A DNA stretch of 49,387 bases, from contig QJWJ01000101.1 of assembly GCA_003235365.1 (NCBI GenBank), positions 1 through 49,387 of the forward strand, read 5' to 3'. Source of the DNA: Deltaproteobacteria bacterium. Lineage in GTDB: Bacteria > Myxococcota_A > Polyangia > Polyangiales > Polyangiaceae. The notes beneath the pieces were generated by a model that saw only the letters and a list, made by a program, of their open reading frames with translations, searched no databases and was not told the origin of the DNA. This document shows, in pieces, positions 33,568 through 43,227 of the stretch. A program made the translations under genes and the position numbers. Each line of letters opens with the position of its first letter. The first letter of the stretch is position 1.

Positions 33568-34272
33568 TCAGAGGCGCGATTCGTGAATGAAGGACCATTC
33601 TCGTCCGGTATCGGACACGGCAAATGGTCGGAACCCGAGCCCTCTGAGTTGATCGATGGCTCGTTCTGTCTGCGCAACGCGAATTCCAGGGAGCATGTGG
33701 TGAAACTCGAGGAGGATCTGCCCAATGGGCATCGGATTGCGCTCCAGGTCGTCGATTACCCCGTACTCCGCCCCCTCCACGTCCATCTTCAGTACGTCGA
33801 TTTCACCATGACCGAGGTCACCGGCGATGGTGCTGAGTCGACGAACTTCGAACTCGGTGGAGCCGACGGACGTGATGCGATCCGAGATAGACGGGTCGAG
33901 AACGCTTTGAGAGACGTGAGCGGGATTCTTGGGCGGATTGAACGTGACGACGCCGTCGCGATCCAGAAGTCCGTACTCGTGCAGGACGATGTTGGACGAA
34001 GCCACCCCCCGAGTAAACGCGATGGCGCGCGGCGTGGGGTCGAATGCGTGGACGGTCAGCCCAAAGCGCTCGATGAGCGCCAGATCGAACGACAGGTCCT
34101 CTCCAATCCCGAAGGAATAGACAACGCTATCTGGGCCGAGCAGATTCGATTTCACGGTGTATCCACCGTAGGTGCTGCCGAGCGATGAACATTCCGAGAG
34201 GGCATCTACTTTGCGGGCGGGGCGATTGCGGAGAGTGCTCCACCAACTGAAGAGCAGACCGGGTCGTTCCAT
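33568..34272 (-). CDS. FkbM-family methyltransferase, 234 aa
   Basis: The FkbM domain is recognised by YSFGIGEDLSFD (SAM loop), VHAFDPTPRAI, the DVLKMDVEGAEYGVIDDL motif and a C-terminal GxRPFAV region. Such enzymes O-methylate sugars or polyketides. There is no signal peptide. The ATG at 34272 has GGAAG about 10 nt upstream. It is isolated; the substrate cannot be deduced from the neighbours. The 3' flank (33361-33567) holds only doubtful Arg-rich frames. Confidence 0.9.
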   Translation of the reverse strand: MERPGLLFSWWSTLRNRPARKVDALSECSSLGSTYGGYTVKSNLLGPDSVVYSFGIGEDLSFDLALIERFGLTVHAFDPTPRAIAFTRGVASSNIVLHEYGLLDRDGVVTFNPPKNPAHVSQSVLDPSISDRITSVGSTEFEVRRLSTIAGDLGHGEIDVLKMDVEGAEYGVIDDLERNPMPIGQILLEFHHMLPGIRVAQTERAIDQLRGLGFRPFAVSDTGREWSFIHESRL

Positions 34273-34825
34273 TCGTCGTCACTTCCAATACGCGTTGCGG
34301 GGAGCGTCTCTAAAGCAAAGTCGTCCCCTCGAGGCAACCCATGGAGGCCAGAACGTGTTCCTTCCAGAAGATGGAACCATGTCGACTTCGGCCCCGCACT
34401 GCGGCCTCACGCCTGCACCGGATCTTCACGCTGCGGGCGGCAGGTGGCCTGCGGGTAATCACGTTAACTGCTGGCGCGCTGGCTCGGCGACCAGTGGGGG
34501 GGCGCGCGTCGGACAACCGGTAGCGGTGAGTGCGACATCAGTCGTCGCGTGAGGTCCGGTTGCTGGTGGCCTGTCTCCGAGGGTCCCACGTAGCCTGGGT
34601 TGAAGGACTTCCCGTCTCGTCACAGCCGCGCTGGGCGAACACCCCACGCACTACCGTCGCTGACCACTGGGTGCGGTGGCGGCCGCGTCAGGCCTGTGCC
34701 GATACCGCGAGCGGAGGCGGACTTGCCAGGATTCGCACGGTTGGTTGCCAAATTGACCGAGAGTTTGTCCCTAATCCGGCAATTTCGTGATTGCCCAAGG
34801 GCGCCCGGGGAGGAATGAATCAAGG
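34273..34825. other. 553-bp divergent intergenic region, nothing recognised
   Basis: It lies between the FkbM methyltransferase (-) and the lipoprotein at 34826 (+). Short frames exist on both strands but have Arg/Pro-rich, frame-shadow composition and no ribosome binding sites. I see no tRNA-like fold, no long repeat and no strong hairpin. Confidence 0.55.
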
Positions 34826-36388
34826 ATGAAGTTCTCGCGGGCGTTTGTCTGGGTGTGCGTGACGTCGTGCGCCGGTGGCCAGTCAGGGACGGACCAATGG
34901 GACCTCGGACGAAGGCCCGCAGTGGATGAGGTCGAGCCGGATGCCGCGGCGGGGACGTCGAGTCAGGGCTCTCCTGCTGTGACGGGGGACGGCACGACAC
35001 CCGGCGCGAGCCGTGAGGGTTCCGGGAGCACGGACGCCGGTTCCTCGCCGGTCGTCATCGACGGCGACGGCCTACCCGATTGCGCCTCGACAGACATCAA
35101 CCTCTCGCCGACTGAACGGGCACAAGCGTCCGGCACCTCACGTTGGTCGTTCTCTGCATGCGTCGTAGCGCCGGACTTCGCGCCGCTGAGCGGCGCGGTC
35201 GACCTGGAGTTCGAAGGAGTGGTGGACAGTACGACCGTGATGCAAATCGATGGCTGGCGACCCGAGGGCGGGTGCTTTGCGGATGATCCCAGCCGGCTGC
35301 TCGTCGGTGTACCGATCCGCGCGAAGGTTCCGCCGGCGGACGCGAGCGTTGGCAGCGCGCTTCGATTCACCACAGACGAAGGCAGTCAGGTCAGCGTCAT
35401 CTTTTCAGCGCCGGGGTACTGCTTCAACAGGGACCCGTCGACCGAGCGCGCAGCGCCTTGGGGCGACTGTCCTGGGTGGTCGTATCGGATTGCGCCGGGT
35501 AAACGCATCGCGTTGACGCTGACGTCGCGGCCGTCGGAGACGGCGCCCGAAGTGACGTTGGAGCTCGTCAACGACGTCGGAGACCGAGAGCTGTGGCTGC
35601 AGCAGGCTCCCTCGGTCGAGGCGCTCGCCATTGCCGGTGTTTCGCAGGCCGACTTGGGCGCTGCCGAGTGCGCAACCGCGAGCAGTTGCGAAGAGCGAGA
35701 AGACCAACACGAGATCGAAGTGGACGTGGCGGGGGAACGACGTACGGTGGGTGTGGGAGCGACGACGGTGATTGACGACTACTATTTGCTCAACGCCAAC
35801 ACCACCACCGCCGCCGCCGACTCGTGCAGTGCGGCCACTGCGGGCAGCGTCGTCATGAGCTGGCCGGCGTGCGTCGACCTCGTGCAAGACGTTGACGGTG
35901 AGCTGGACCCAGCTGGATATGCGTCTTGCGCGGGAGACTACTACCCCTCCCGCTACGTGGTGACCGAGCTGCCCGAGGCGTGCGTTGCGGAAACCTACCT
36001 CGATTACGATAGCCAGTGTGAGGACGATGCGGCGTGTGACGGCGACACGTGCGACGGCTTCTTCTGCAGGCGACCCAGCCCTTGCCAGACCGACGCGGAG
36101 TGTGCGGGGGGAGAAGCGTGTGTTTGCGCAGGCAAGTACGGAGCTGGAGATACTGTGGGTCTGAGCGGGAACCTGTGCCTGCCGGCGGAGTGTCGCTCGG
36201 CGGATGATTGCGGCGGGTTACCTTGTGCGATTGGCTATGACGGATTTTGGGTCGGTTCGGTCCAGGGGCTGTTCTGTCACACTCCCGACGACGAATGCAC
36301 GACCGCCGCTGACTGCCCTGATGGGCAATACTGCCGCTATGGCACGACGGAACAGCATTGGGTGTGTGAGGGCATCGGCATTCCGTGA
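34826..36388 (+). CDS. Cys-rich lipoprotein, 520 aa
   Basis: MKFSRAFVWVCVTSC provides a short signal peptide and lipobox VTSC. After a D/G/S linker, a beta-rich middle region (VDLEFEGVVDSTTVMQIDGW; EVTLELVNDVGDRELWLQ) is followed by a Cys-rich C-terminal third. That third carries repeated CxxDxxCxGxxC patterns (QCEDDAACDGDTC; PCQTDAECAGGEACVC; ECTTAADCPDGQYC), as in 'dickkopf/Cys-rich' modules common in myxobacterial lipoproteins. No function is recognised. It is convergent with the giant gene ending at 36448. Confidence 0.78.
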   Translation: MKFSRAFVWVCVTSCAGGQSGTDQWDLGRRPAVDEVEPDAAAGTSSQGSPAVTGDGTTPGASREGSGSTDAGSSPVVIDGDGLPDCASTDINLSPTERAQASGTSRWSFSACVVAPDFAPLSGAVDLEFEGVVDSTTVMQIDGWRPEGGCFADDPSRLLVGVPIRAKVPPADASVGSALRFTTDEGSQVSVIFSAPGYCFNRDPSTERAAPWGDCPGWSYRIAPGKRIALTLTSRPSETAPEVTLELVNDVGDRELWLQQAPSVEALAIAGVSQADLGAAECATASSCEEREDQHEIEVDVAGERRTVGVGATTVIDDYYLLNANTTTAAADSCSAATAGSVVMSWPACVDLVQDVDGELDPAGYASCAGDYYPSRYVVTELPEACVAETYLDYDSQCEDDAACDGDTCDGFFCRRPSPCQTDAECAGGEACVCAGKYGAGDTVGLSGNLCLPAECRSADDCGGLPCAIGYDGFWVGSVQGLFCHTPDDECTTAADCPDGQYCRYGTTEQHWVCEGIGIP

Positions 36389-36447
36389 CATGGCCTGCCG
36401 CAGCGTTGTTGGTGACTGGCCACTCTTGGAGACTTCGCGTGAACCGG

Positions 36448-39400
36448 TTACTGACACCCGCCGAGCGAGTCGATCCATTGCTCGAGTAGGGCGGCACCCG
36501 CGCCGTCGACGACCTTGCTCGCCAAAGGTGGCATGCTGGTGCCGTCGCGAGTGCTCATCCGCAGATAGACGACCGAGGCATCGTGATTGCCGGGCAGGAT
36601 CATCTTCGCGCCGGGCACGCCGAGATCGCTGAGCGACGGGTCGACGTTGCACAGCCCCATGTCGACGAAAGGCGTGTCGAAGCGCGCGTCCATCGGGCCG
36701 ACACCGGGGCCGCCGGGGCGGTGGCAGTTTGAGCAATTGACGTGCAGGTATGCTTCGGCGCGGGTTTGTAGCGGTACGGACGCGTCGTCGATGGCCGGCA
36801 GTGGTGCCAGTGAAGAGACGTTGCCGCTGAGCATGCCGATGAAGTCCAACGTGTACAGCTGGTTGCTGGTGCGCCCGGTGCTCGGGTAGAAGCCATCGAC
36901 GTTCAGCTGTCGTGTCTCGGGGCCGAGGTTGAAGTTCGCTGCGTTGGTGTGGCAAGCGAAGCACTGCGCGCGGCTTGGGTAGCTCCATTCGAGACCGGGC
37001 AAGGAGCGGTCCTCGCCACCGGGGCCGACCAGAGTCGCTTGGGTTTGCTGGTCGTTCCAGCGGTAGGTGTAGCCCGAGTGCGAACCGTCTGCATGCCGCA
37101 CGAAAAAGCGCGTTTCGAACAATTGTCCGTTGTTGCGGAAGCTCTTGATCGTCACCGAGCCGGGAGGGAACACCCAATCACCGTCAGGGCCGACGCTGAT
37201 CGTCGTGCCGTCGGGGATCGCGAGGTAGCGCTCCTTGTCTACGCCGTCCGACCAGAACGGCTGTGCGATGCCGTAGGGAATGACGCCGCTGACCACCTGT
37301 GTCGGGTTTGCTGGATCGAAGCAGCCGGTGTCGGTGATGAGCGCGGGAAATTCCGTGGGGCCTCCGCCTCCCGAAGCGACCAGTTGCTGGATGCGGCCGG
37401 TATCGTAGCGGACCGCGTACAGTTCACCCGCGTTGTCTTCTCCCCAGGCCACCGCGGCGCCACCCCCGGTGCTGCCCGGCAGCGGCGTGTTGACGCCTGT
37501 GGCCGGGTCGTGAACGTACACCTGACCGCCACCGTAATCACTGAAGACGTACTTGCCGAACAGTGACGGCAAGGCCGCACCGCGGTACACGAAGCCGCCG
37601 CTGATTGCCGATGAACCGTTGTTGGGAATGACCGTCGTCGGGCTGGTGTACGGCGTACTGCATTCGCTTGGTGTGCCGTCGAAACAATCGTCGCCCTCGT
37701 AGTAGGGCCAGCCATAGAACTGGCCGGGTTGAATGACGTTGATCTCCTCCCAAGTGTCTTCGCCGACATCGGCCTCCCACACGTCACCCGTGGCGCGGTC
37801 GATGGTGAACCGCCACGGGTTGCGTAGACCGTAGGCATACACTTCCGGCGCGCCGCCGCCCGACGCGAAGGGGTTGTCCGGCGGGATCGAGTATGGGCTG
37901 CCGTTGTCGACGTCGATGCGCAGCATCTTGCCGAACCAGTTGTTCGGGTTGGTGGCTTGACGGGCGCGCTGGTAGTTCAGATACGCATCGTCTCCTGACG
38001 ACATGTACAGGTAGCCATCGTTCCCGAAGGCGATGTCGCCACCGTTGTGGTTGAACTCGAGCCGCTGGTGTTGCAGCACGATCTGTTCGGTGCCCGAGTT
38101 GAGCGTCCAGCCGCCGTCAGTGGTCTGAAAGCGCGACAATCGCAGCATCGGCGCTGAACCGACGTTGATCGTGTACACGACGTAGACGTAGCCGTTGTTG
38201 GCGTAGTCTGGATGGAACGCCATGCTCAGCAAACCGCCGTTGATCGACGTGTTGACGCCGAGGTTGAGGAAGTTGTGCGTTTGGCTCGAGGTCGTGGCGT
38301 TGCGCGGCACGTAGCGTGCGACGCCAGCCCGCTGTACGACGATGAACACGTCGTCGTCGTTGGGCGGCTGTACCAGCTTGACGGGATTGGAGAACGAGAT
38401 GTTCTGCCACAGGGTGGTCAAGCTGTAGGTCGTGCCGAGCGGCGGTGGCGCCAAACAGGTGGGATTCGACGGGCGTGTGTCGAGGCCCGGGACGGGGCAG
38501 CTGCCGCAATCGGCGCTGCAGCTGGTGCAGGTTTCGTCGGGGTCGCAGGTGCCGTCGCCGCAGGCGCCGCAAGCGCCGCAGTCGCTCCCGCAGTTGGCAC
38601 ACGTTTCGCCACTTTCGCACATACCATTGCCGCAAACGGTGGGCGTCGTGACGCTCACGTTGTCGAACACCGCGGTGCAGACGCTGCCGTCGTTGTGCGA
38701 CGTGACCGCCAATCCGACGTAGACGGTGCTCGTCATGGCGATGGTCTGGGTGTTGTCGAGCTGCGTGAAGTTGGTGCCGTCGGTCGAGTAGAAGGCGCGG
38801 AACGTATTGCCCGTGCGCTCCAGGCGCAGCCACTTGGTGCCGGAGCCGCCCGTCTCGGTGCCGGAATCGGTACCGTCTTGGTTTGGCGTTTGACGCCATT
38901 GGGCCTGTACTTGTCCGTCAGGGCGACGTGAGATCAGGGCATAGCGCGCGTTGTCCGCGAGCGATTCGCGGATCATGACGCCGCCCTTGGCCCACTCGTG
39001 GGTGTTCTCGACACTGGTCACGCGGGCGACGATCGTGGCGTCGCCGGTGAGCTGCTGGTAGACGTAGTGGAACTCGTCGACCGTACCGTACGTGCTGTTG
39101 ATGTCGCTGCCGCTGCCGTCGACGGTGAACGTCCCGTTCGAAAGCGACATGCCGCCAGCGGCGCCGACCGCGCCGACGTCCTGATTGCTCCACACCACAC
39201 AGGCGCCGCAATCGGCGGCACAGGTGCCACACGTTTCATCGGGATCGCAAGTGCCGTCGCCGCACGCGCCGCACGAGCCACAGTCGGCGTTGCAGCTCAG
39301 ACACGTCTCAGCGCCGTTGCAGGTGCCATCGCCACAGACCGGACACGCACCGCAATCACTGGCACAAGTGCTGCACGACTCGGAGCCGTTACAGGTGCCG

Positions 39401-42400
39401 TCGCCGCACACCGGGCAAGCGCCGCAGTCTGCCGAGCAAGTGCTGCAGGTCTCCGAGCCGTTGCAGGTGCCGTCACCGCATATCACGCAGGCACCGCAGT
39501 CGGAAGCGCAGGTGCTGCAGTCTTCGTCTGGGCTGCAGGTTCCGTCACCGCACACTCCTGCACCACCGCGCGGGCTCTCGGCAGGTCCGTTGTCGCTCGG
39601 CGTGTAGCCGCCGTTGGTGGTGAGCAGGATCTTGTCGGCGTAGAAGCCGTCTTCGCGCATCCACAGACTGACAGTGTGCACCCCGGGTGAGCCGACGTTG
39701 AACGTCTTGTTCACCCACGCCAAGCTGCCATTCTCCGGGAAGTCGAAGTACGACGAGATGACCGTGTTGTCGATGCCGCCCCAGCACGAGTCGCTCGCGT
39801 AGCCGGTGCTGGTGTTGGATCGGCCGCGGATCCACATCGTCCAGGTGCCGGTCGTCGTGAAGCTGACTTGGAAGTCGAGGCGCGGTGAGCTTCCCGCGAC
39901 GTTGCTGGTGATGGCGGTGCCGTTGTCAGGTCCGGCGAGCATCGTGTTGCCGCCCGACGCCTGACCAAAGCCGCTCACCGTCCAACTGTGCCCACTGCCG
40001 CTGACGGCGCCGTCGCGGTTCTCTGCTTCCATGACGACTTGGCCGTTCACTTCCAAGAACGCGTCTGGTGGGCACGCGCCGCAGTCGGCGCTACAGGAGT
40101 TGCAGTTCTCGTCCTGGGCGCAGACTCCGTCGCCACAGAAATCGGCTTCGATGCATGTCGGCGTGTCGACCCACGTGCCCACTTGGCACTGTTGCTCGTA
40201 GCTGCCGTTGTTGCCGCAGGGCGTGCTACCCGTTTGCACACTGTCGTCGACGCACTCGTCGGGGTCGACGCAGACGGTCGAGTCTTCCCACTGCCCGGCG
40301 TTGCACACGACATCGAGGGCGCCGCGTCCGTTCAAGCCACACGGCGTGCTGCCAGGGCCGGTGTCGTCGTCGAGGCAGACATCCGGATCGCTGCACTCGG
40401 TCGTGTCTTGCCAGTTTCCGACCACGCACACCTGATCGAGGGTGCCGCGCCCGTTCAGACCGCAGGCGGTGGTTCCCGGCTGCATCGAGTCGTCGACGCA
40501 AAGATCTGGGTCGTCGCAGACGCCCAGATCTTCCCAGCTCCCCGTCGTGCAAGTGAGCAGTGGCGTGCCGCGCCCGTTCAGACCACACGTACCATTGCCG
40601 GGCGTGGTCGTACCGTCAGTACATTCGTCGGGGTCGACGCACACGGCCGAGTCGGTCCAGGCGCCCAGCACACACACCTGATCGAGTTTGCCCCGTCCGT
40701 TGAGGCCGCAGGCGGTCGTGCCTGGTTGCGTGTTGCCGTCGACGCACACGTCGGGGTCGACACAGGTGGCCGTGTCCGTCCACGCGCCGCCGCTGCACAG
40801 CTGTTGTAACGTGCCCCGTCCATTGAGGCCACAGGCGGTGGTCCCCTGCTGGGTCGTGCCGTTGGTGCACACGTCGGGGTCCACACAGATCGACGAGTCC
40901 TGCCATTGGCCGAGCACGCACGACAACTCCAGCGCGCCGTTGCCATTGAAGCCACAGGGCGTGGTCCCTGGCATGCTCCCACCATCGACACAGACGTCCG
41001 GGTCGACGCAGTTGGCGGTGTCCAACCATTGCCCAGCACTGCAGATCTGATCGAGCGTGCCGCGCCCGTTGAGTCCGCAAGCCGTCGTGCCGCTCTGGGT
41101 GGTGCCGTTGACGCAGACGTCTGGGTCGTCGCAAACGCTGCTCTGCCATTGCCCGGTGACGCACACCGAAACGATCGTGCCGTTGTCGTTGAGGCCGCAA
41201 GGAGTGGTTGTCGGTTGAGTATCGCCGTTGACGCAAACGTCGGGATCGACGCACGTGGCGGTATCCTGCCATTGCCCGGCGCTGCAGATCTGGTCGAGTG
41301 TGCCGTTGCCATTGAGGCCGCAGGGCGTCGTGCCGTTCTGAGTGTTGCCGTCGACGCAAACGTCCGGGTCCAGGCAACTGGCACTGTCAGACCACGCGCC
41401 GGCGCTGCACACCTGTTCCAGCACACCATTGCCGTTGAGGCCGCACGCAGTGGACCCCTGCTGGGTGCTGCCGTTGACGCATTCGTCGGGGTCGTCGCAG
41501 ATCGTCGAGTCGATCCACTGCCCGCTCGCGCACAGTTGCTCGAGCGCCCCGTTGTCGTTGAGGCCGCACGCGGTGGATCCCGGCTGGGTCGTGCCGTTGA
41601 TACAAATGTCCGGGTCGTCGCAGTCGGTCGAGTCCTCCCACTCTCCGCTCACGCAGACCAGGTCGAGCGTGCCGTTGCCATTGAGGCCGCACGACGTCGT
41701 ACCTGGTTGTGTCTCACCGTCGCTACACGAGGTGGGGCACTGCACCACGAACTTGTCCACGAGCAGGTTGCGATCGTCGCCGGCTGCTTCGTCGTAGTAG
41801 TCGTTGTCGAAAGCGACGCTGACCGTCTGACTGCCGGCGCTGGCCGCGTAGGGAAAGACGTACTGGGTCCAGCTCGTGGCAGTGACGGTCGTTTCACCGA
41901 TCTGCTGACCGCCGATGCTGACGACCATGTGTGGCCAAACGTTCAGCGCTTGTTCGCCCTGCGCGGTAACCACGATGTTGCCCGAGCCCGCTGTGAAGGT
42001 GTGGTTGGTTGATACGTCGCCGTTCGACCAGATGTTCCACCCACCAGTCACGCCGCCGCCCGTCGATTGGTTGATGCTCTCTGCTTCGTAAGTTTCGGAC
42101 GTACAGGTCGGCGGCTCGCCGGTGTCAACCGTTTCGTCCGGACCGAGCCCAGTCGGGGTGAAGCCGCTCGAGTTGGTCAGGACGATCTTGTCGACCTCGA
42201 AGCCGTCCTCGCGCATCCAGGCGTTGACAGTGTGGGGCCCAGCAGTGGCGACACTCAAGGTCGCGACCGAGCCGTCCAGTGTGTCGCGACTCCAGCCAAA
42301 CGAAGTGCCGAACGAGCTGATGCGATCTGCGGAGTCCACTGCCCCACCATCGAGACCGACGTGAATCGAGTCGCTTTCCCAACTGTTGGCCCCGCTGGCC

Positions 42401-42753
42401 TTGCCGCGCACCCAGACGTAGTAGGTCCCGGCTTGTTCGAAGGTGACCTGGAAGTCGAGCCGCGGGCTGGTCGAGACGTAGCCGGTGTTGTTTGCCGCCC
42501 CATTGTCCGGTGTGGCGAGCAACGTGCTTCCACCAGAGGCGCTGCCGTTCGATTGCTGTGCCCAACTGTGCCCGCCTTGAGCCGTGTTGGAAGTGAAGTG
42601 TTCGGCCTCGAGCGAAGCGACGCCCCCGCTCGTTACGAACGTGAGGGCGTCGCGAGTCCGTGAAACACCGGGTTGATGCACCGTGGCATCTGGACTGCAT
42701 GCGGCGGCCAACAGGGTCGAAGACAAAAAGACTCGTACGCTCGATCGTCGCAT
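36448..42753 (-). CDS. Giant multidomain lipoprotein: CBM-like modules, Cys-repeat stalk, sugar-dehydrogenase-like propeller and diheme cytochrome, 2101 aa
   Basis: Lipobox LAAAC follows a short signal peptide. Domains in order: GH115-C/CBM-like sandwich (about 35-190); CBM36/60-like module (about 215-340, EAESINQSTGGG); 13 Cys-rich repeats of ~41 aa (343-871); GH115-C-like copy 2 (about 905-1050); Cys modules of the type CGDGTCxxxETCxxCxxDCG (one before copy 2, five at about 1068-1188, two at about 1373-1420); a laminin-G/DUF1349-like sandwich (1189-1368); a PQQ/sorbosone-dehydrogenase-like propeller (about 1438-1795); and an SO2930/TIGR03806-like diheme domain with CFACH (about 1931) and CSNCH (about 2007). 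It probably binds polysaccharide and oxidises sugar, passing electrons to hemes at the surface. ATG 42753 has GGAG upstream. Confidence 0.88.
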   Translation of the reverse strand: MRRSSVRVFLSSTLLAAACSPDATVHQPGVSRTRDALTFVTSGGVASLEAEHFTSNTAQGGHSWAQQSNGSASGGSTLLATPDNGAANNTGYVSTSPRLDFQVTFEQAGTYYVWVRGKASGANSWESDSIHVGLDGGAVDSADRISSFGTSFGWSRDTLDGSVATLSVATAGPHTVNAWMREDGFEVDKIVLTNSSGFTPTGLGPDETVDTGEPPTCTSETYEAESINQSTGGGVTGGWNIWSNGDVSTNHTFTAGSGNIVVTAQGEQALNVWPHMVVSIGGQQIGETTVTATSWTQYVFPYAASAGSQTVSVAFDNDYYDEAAGDDRNLLVDKFVVQCPTSCSDGETQPGTTSCGLNGNGTLDLVCVSGEWEDSTDCDDPDICINGTTQPGSTACGLNDNGALEQLCASGQWIDSTICDDPDECVNGSTQQGSTACGLNGNGVLEQVCSAGAWSDSASCLDPDVCVDGNTQNGTTPCGLNGNGTLDQICSAGQWQDTATCVDPDVCVNGDTQPTTTPCGLNDNGTIVSVCVTGQWQSSVCDDPDVCVNGTTQSGTTACGLNGRGTLDQICSAGQWLDTANCVDPDVCVDGGSMPGTTPCGFNGNGALELSCVLGQWQDSSICVDPDVCTNGTTQQGTTACGLNGRGTLQQLCSGGAWTDTATCVDPDVCVDGNTQPGTTACGLNGRGKLDQVCVLGAWTDSAVCVDPDECTDGTTTPGNGTCGLNGRGTPLLTCTTGSWEDLGVCDDPDLCVDDSMQPGTTACGLNGRGTLDQVCVVGNWQDTTECSDPDVCLDDDTGPGSTPCGLNGRGALDVVCNAGQWEDSTVCVDPDECVDDSVQTGSTPCGNNGSYEQQCQVGTWVDTPTCIEADFCGDGVCAQDENCNSCSADCGACPPDAFLEVNGQVVMEAENRDGAVSGSGHSWTVSGFGQASGGNTMLAGPDNGTAITSNVAGSSPRLDFQVSFTTTGTWTMWIRGRSNTSTGYASDSCWGGIDNTVISSYFDFPENGSLAWVNKTFNVGSPGVHTVSLWMREDGFYADKILLTTNGGYTPSDNGPAESPRGGAGVCGDGTCSPDEDCSTCASDCGACVICGDGTCNGSETCSTCSADCGACPVCGDGTCNGSESCSTCASDCGACPVCGDGTCNGAETCLSCNADCGSCGACGDGTCDPDETCGTCAADCGACVVWSNQDVGAVGAAGGMSLSNGTFTVDGSGSDINSTYGTVDEFHYVYQQLTGDATIVARVTSVENTHEWAKGGVMIRESLADNARYALISRRPDGQVQAQWRQTPNQDGTDSGTETGGSGTKWLRLERTGNTFRAFYSTDGTNFTQLDNTQTIAMTSTVYVGLAVTSHNDGSVCTAVFDNVSVTTPTVCGNGMCESGETCANCGSDCGACGACGDGTCDPDETCTSCSADCGSCPVPGLDTRPSNPTCLAPPPLGTTYSLTTLWQNISFSNPVKLVQPPNDDDVFIVVQRAGVARYVPRNATTSSQTHNFLNLGVNTSINGGLLSMAFHPDYANNGYVYVVYTINVGSAPMLRLSRFQTTDGGWTLNSGTEQIVLQHQRLEFNHNGGDIAFGNDGYLYMSSGDDAYLNYQRARQATNPNNWFGKMLRIDVDNGSPYSIPPDNPFASGGGAPEVYAYGLRNPWRFTIDRATGDVWEADVGEDTWEEINVIQPGQFYGWPYYEGDDCFDGTPSECSTPYTSPTTVIPNNGSSAISGGFVYRGAALPSLFGKYVFSDYGGGQVYVHDPATGVNTPLPGSTGGGAAVAWGEDNAGELYAVRYDTGRIQQLVASGGGGPTEFPALITDTGCFDPANPTQVVSGVIPYGIAQPFWSDGVDKERYLAIPDGTTISVGPDGDWVFPPGSVTIKSFRNNGQLFETRFFVRHADGSHSGYTYRWNDQQTQATLVGPGGEDRSLPGLEWSYPSRAQCFACHTNAANFNLGPETRQLNVDGFYPSTGRTSNQLYTLDFIGMLSGNVSSLAPLPAIDDASVPLQTRAEAYLHVNCSNCHRPGGPGVGPMDARFDTPFVDMGLCNVDPSLSDLGVPGAKMILPGNHDASVVYLRMSTRDGTSMPPLASKVVDGAGAALLEQWIDSLGGCQ
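38495..40140 (-). repeat. Dispersed CGDGTC Cys-module copies (8) within the giant gene
   Basis: Eight units of about 23 codons, pattern CGDGTCxxxExCxxCxxDCGxC, occur in three groups (one near 40070-40140, five at 39190-39552, two at 38495-38637) that separate the folded domains. They act as disulfide-stapled spacers. Confidence 0.75.
40141..41727 (-). repeat. 13 tandem ~123-bp units in the giant lipoprotein gene
   Basis: Each unit encodes about 41 residues: Cys at position 1, TQPGTTxCGLNG, a C-x6-W core and closing CxDPD. Units differ at many positions, so this is an old array rather than a fresh expansion, though neighbouring units share long nucleotide stretches. In the protein it forms a Cys-rich stalk between binding modules. 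Confidence 0.85.
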
Positions 42754-43227
42754 CGGGGCTCCATTTCGCAGAACGCGTTCCCTACCCACTGGCGATGCCC
42801 GACCGTGTCCGGATCAGATCGAACTATCTGCGTAAATCTGACGCCTGCACGATCTTTGCGGCTGCCGCGGATTTCTCACCTGAAACCGTCGACGAGATCT
42901 CGGCAACACTTATCAAAAAACCGTTAACATTGTTGCGGATACATCGCTGCCACTCGTTCGGCGCAATTTCTTGCGCCGTTCCTGTGCCGCGCTTTGATGG
43001 TCGAGGGAGTACTTTCGCCTGCCTTCAGGAACGGAGGGCAGGGCCTCGTTGTACCCACAGCGCGGACTGATTCACCGTTCCACGGACTTGGGTCCGATCC
43101 CCGTCGTTTTGCGACTGATGCAGGACTCCAGCAGCGCCGCGATTTCTTGCGTTTTGGCGTCTGGCGTCCGACCCACCACGCCACGACGGCGTTGCGTCAG
43201 GCGCGACCACCGGCGAAGCTGGGGGCG
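42754..43227. other. 474-bp divergent intergenic region with 8-bp hairpin
   Basis: Between the giant lipoprotein gene (-) and the small lipoprotein at 43228 (+). It includes an AT-rich segment (about 42908-42935, containing CAAAAAACCG and GTTAAC) and a perfect hairpin CGGCGCAA-TTTC-TTGCGCCG (42959-42978). No supported gene. Confidence 0.55.
42959..42978. promoter_or_regulatory. Perfect 8-bp stem, 4-nt loop hairpin
   Basis: CGGCGCAA and TTGCGCCG enclose TTTC. There is no following T-run on the plus strand, so a regulatory or UTR structure is more likely than a terminator. Confidence 0.5.

Noticed and set aside
34530..34790. 86-aa plus-strand frame upstream of the lipoprotein at 34826
   Set aside because: No ribosome binding site, no codon bias and no recognisable motif.
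38495..41727. Possibility that the tandem Cys-repeat arrays are a CRISPR-like or mobile repeat
   Set aside because: The units stay in frame, diverge at third positions and encode disulfide modules within one intact gene.
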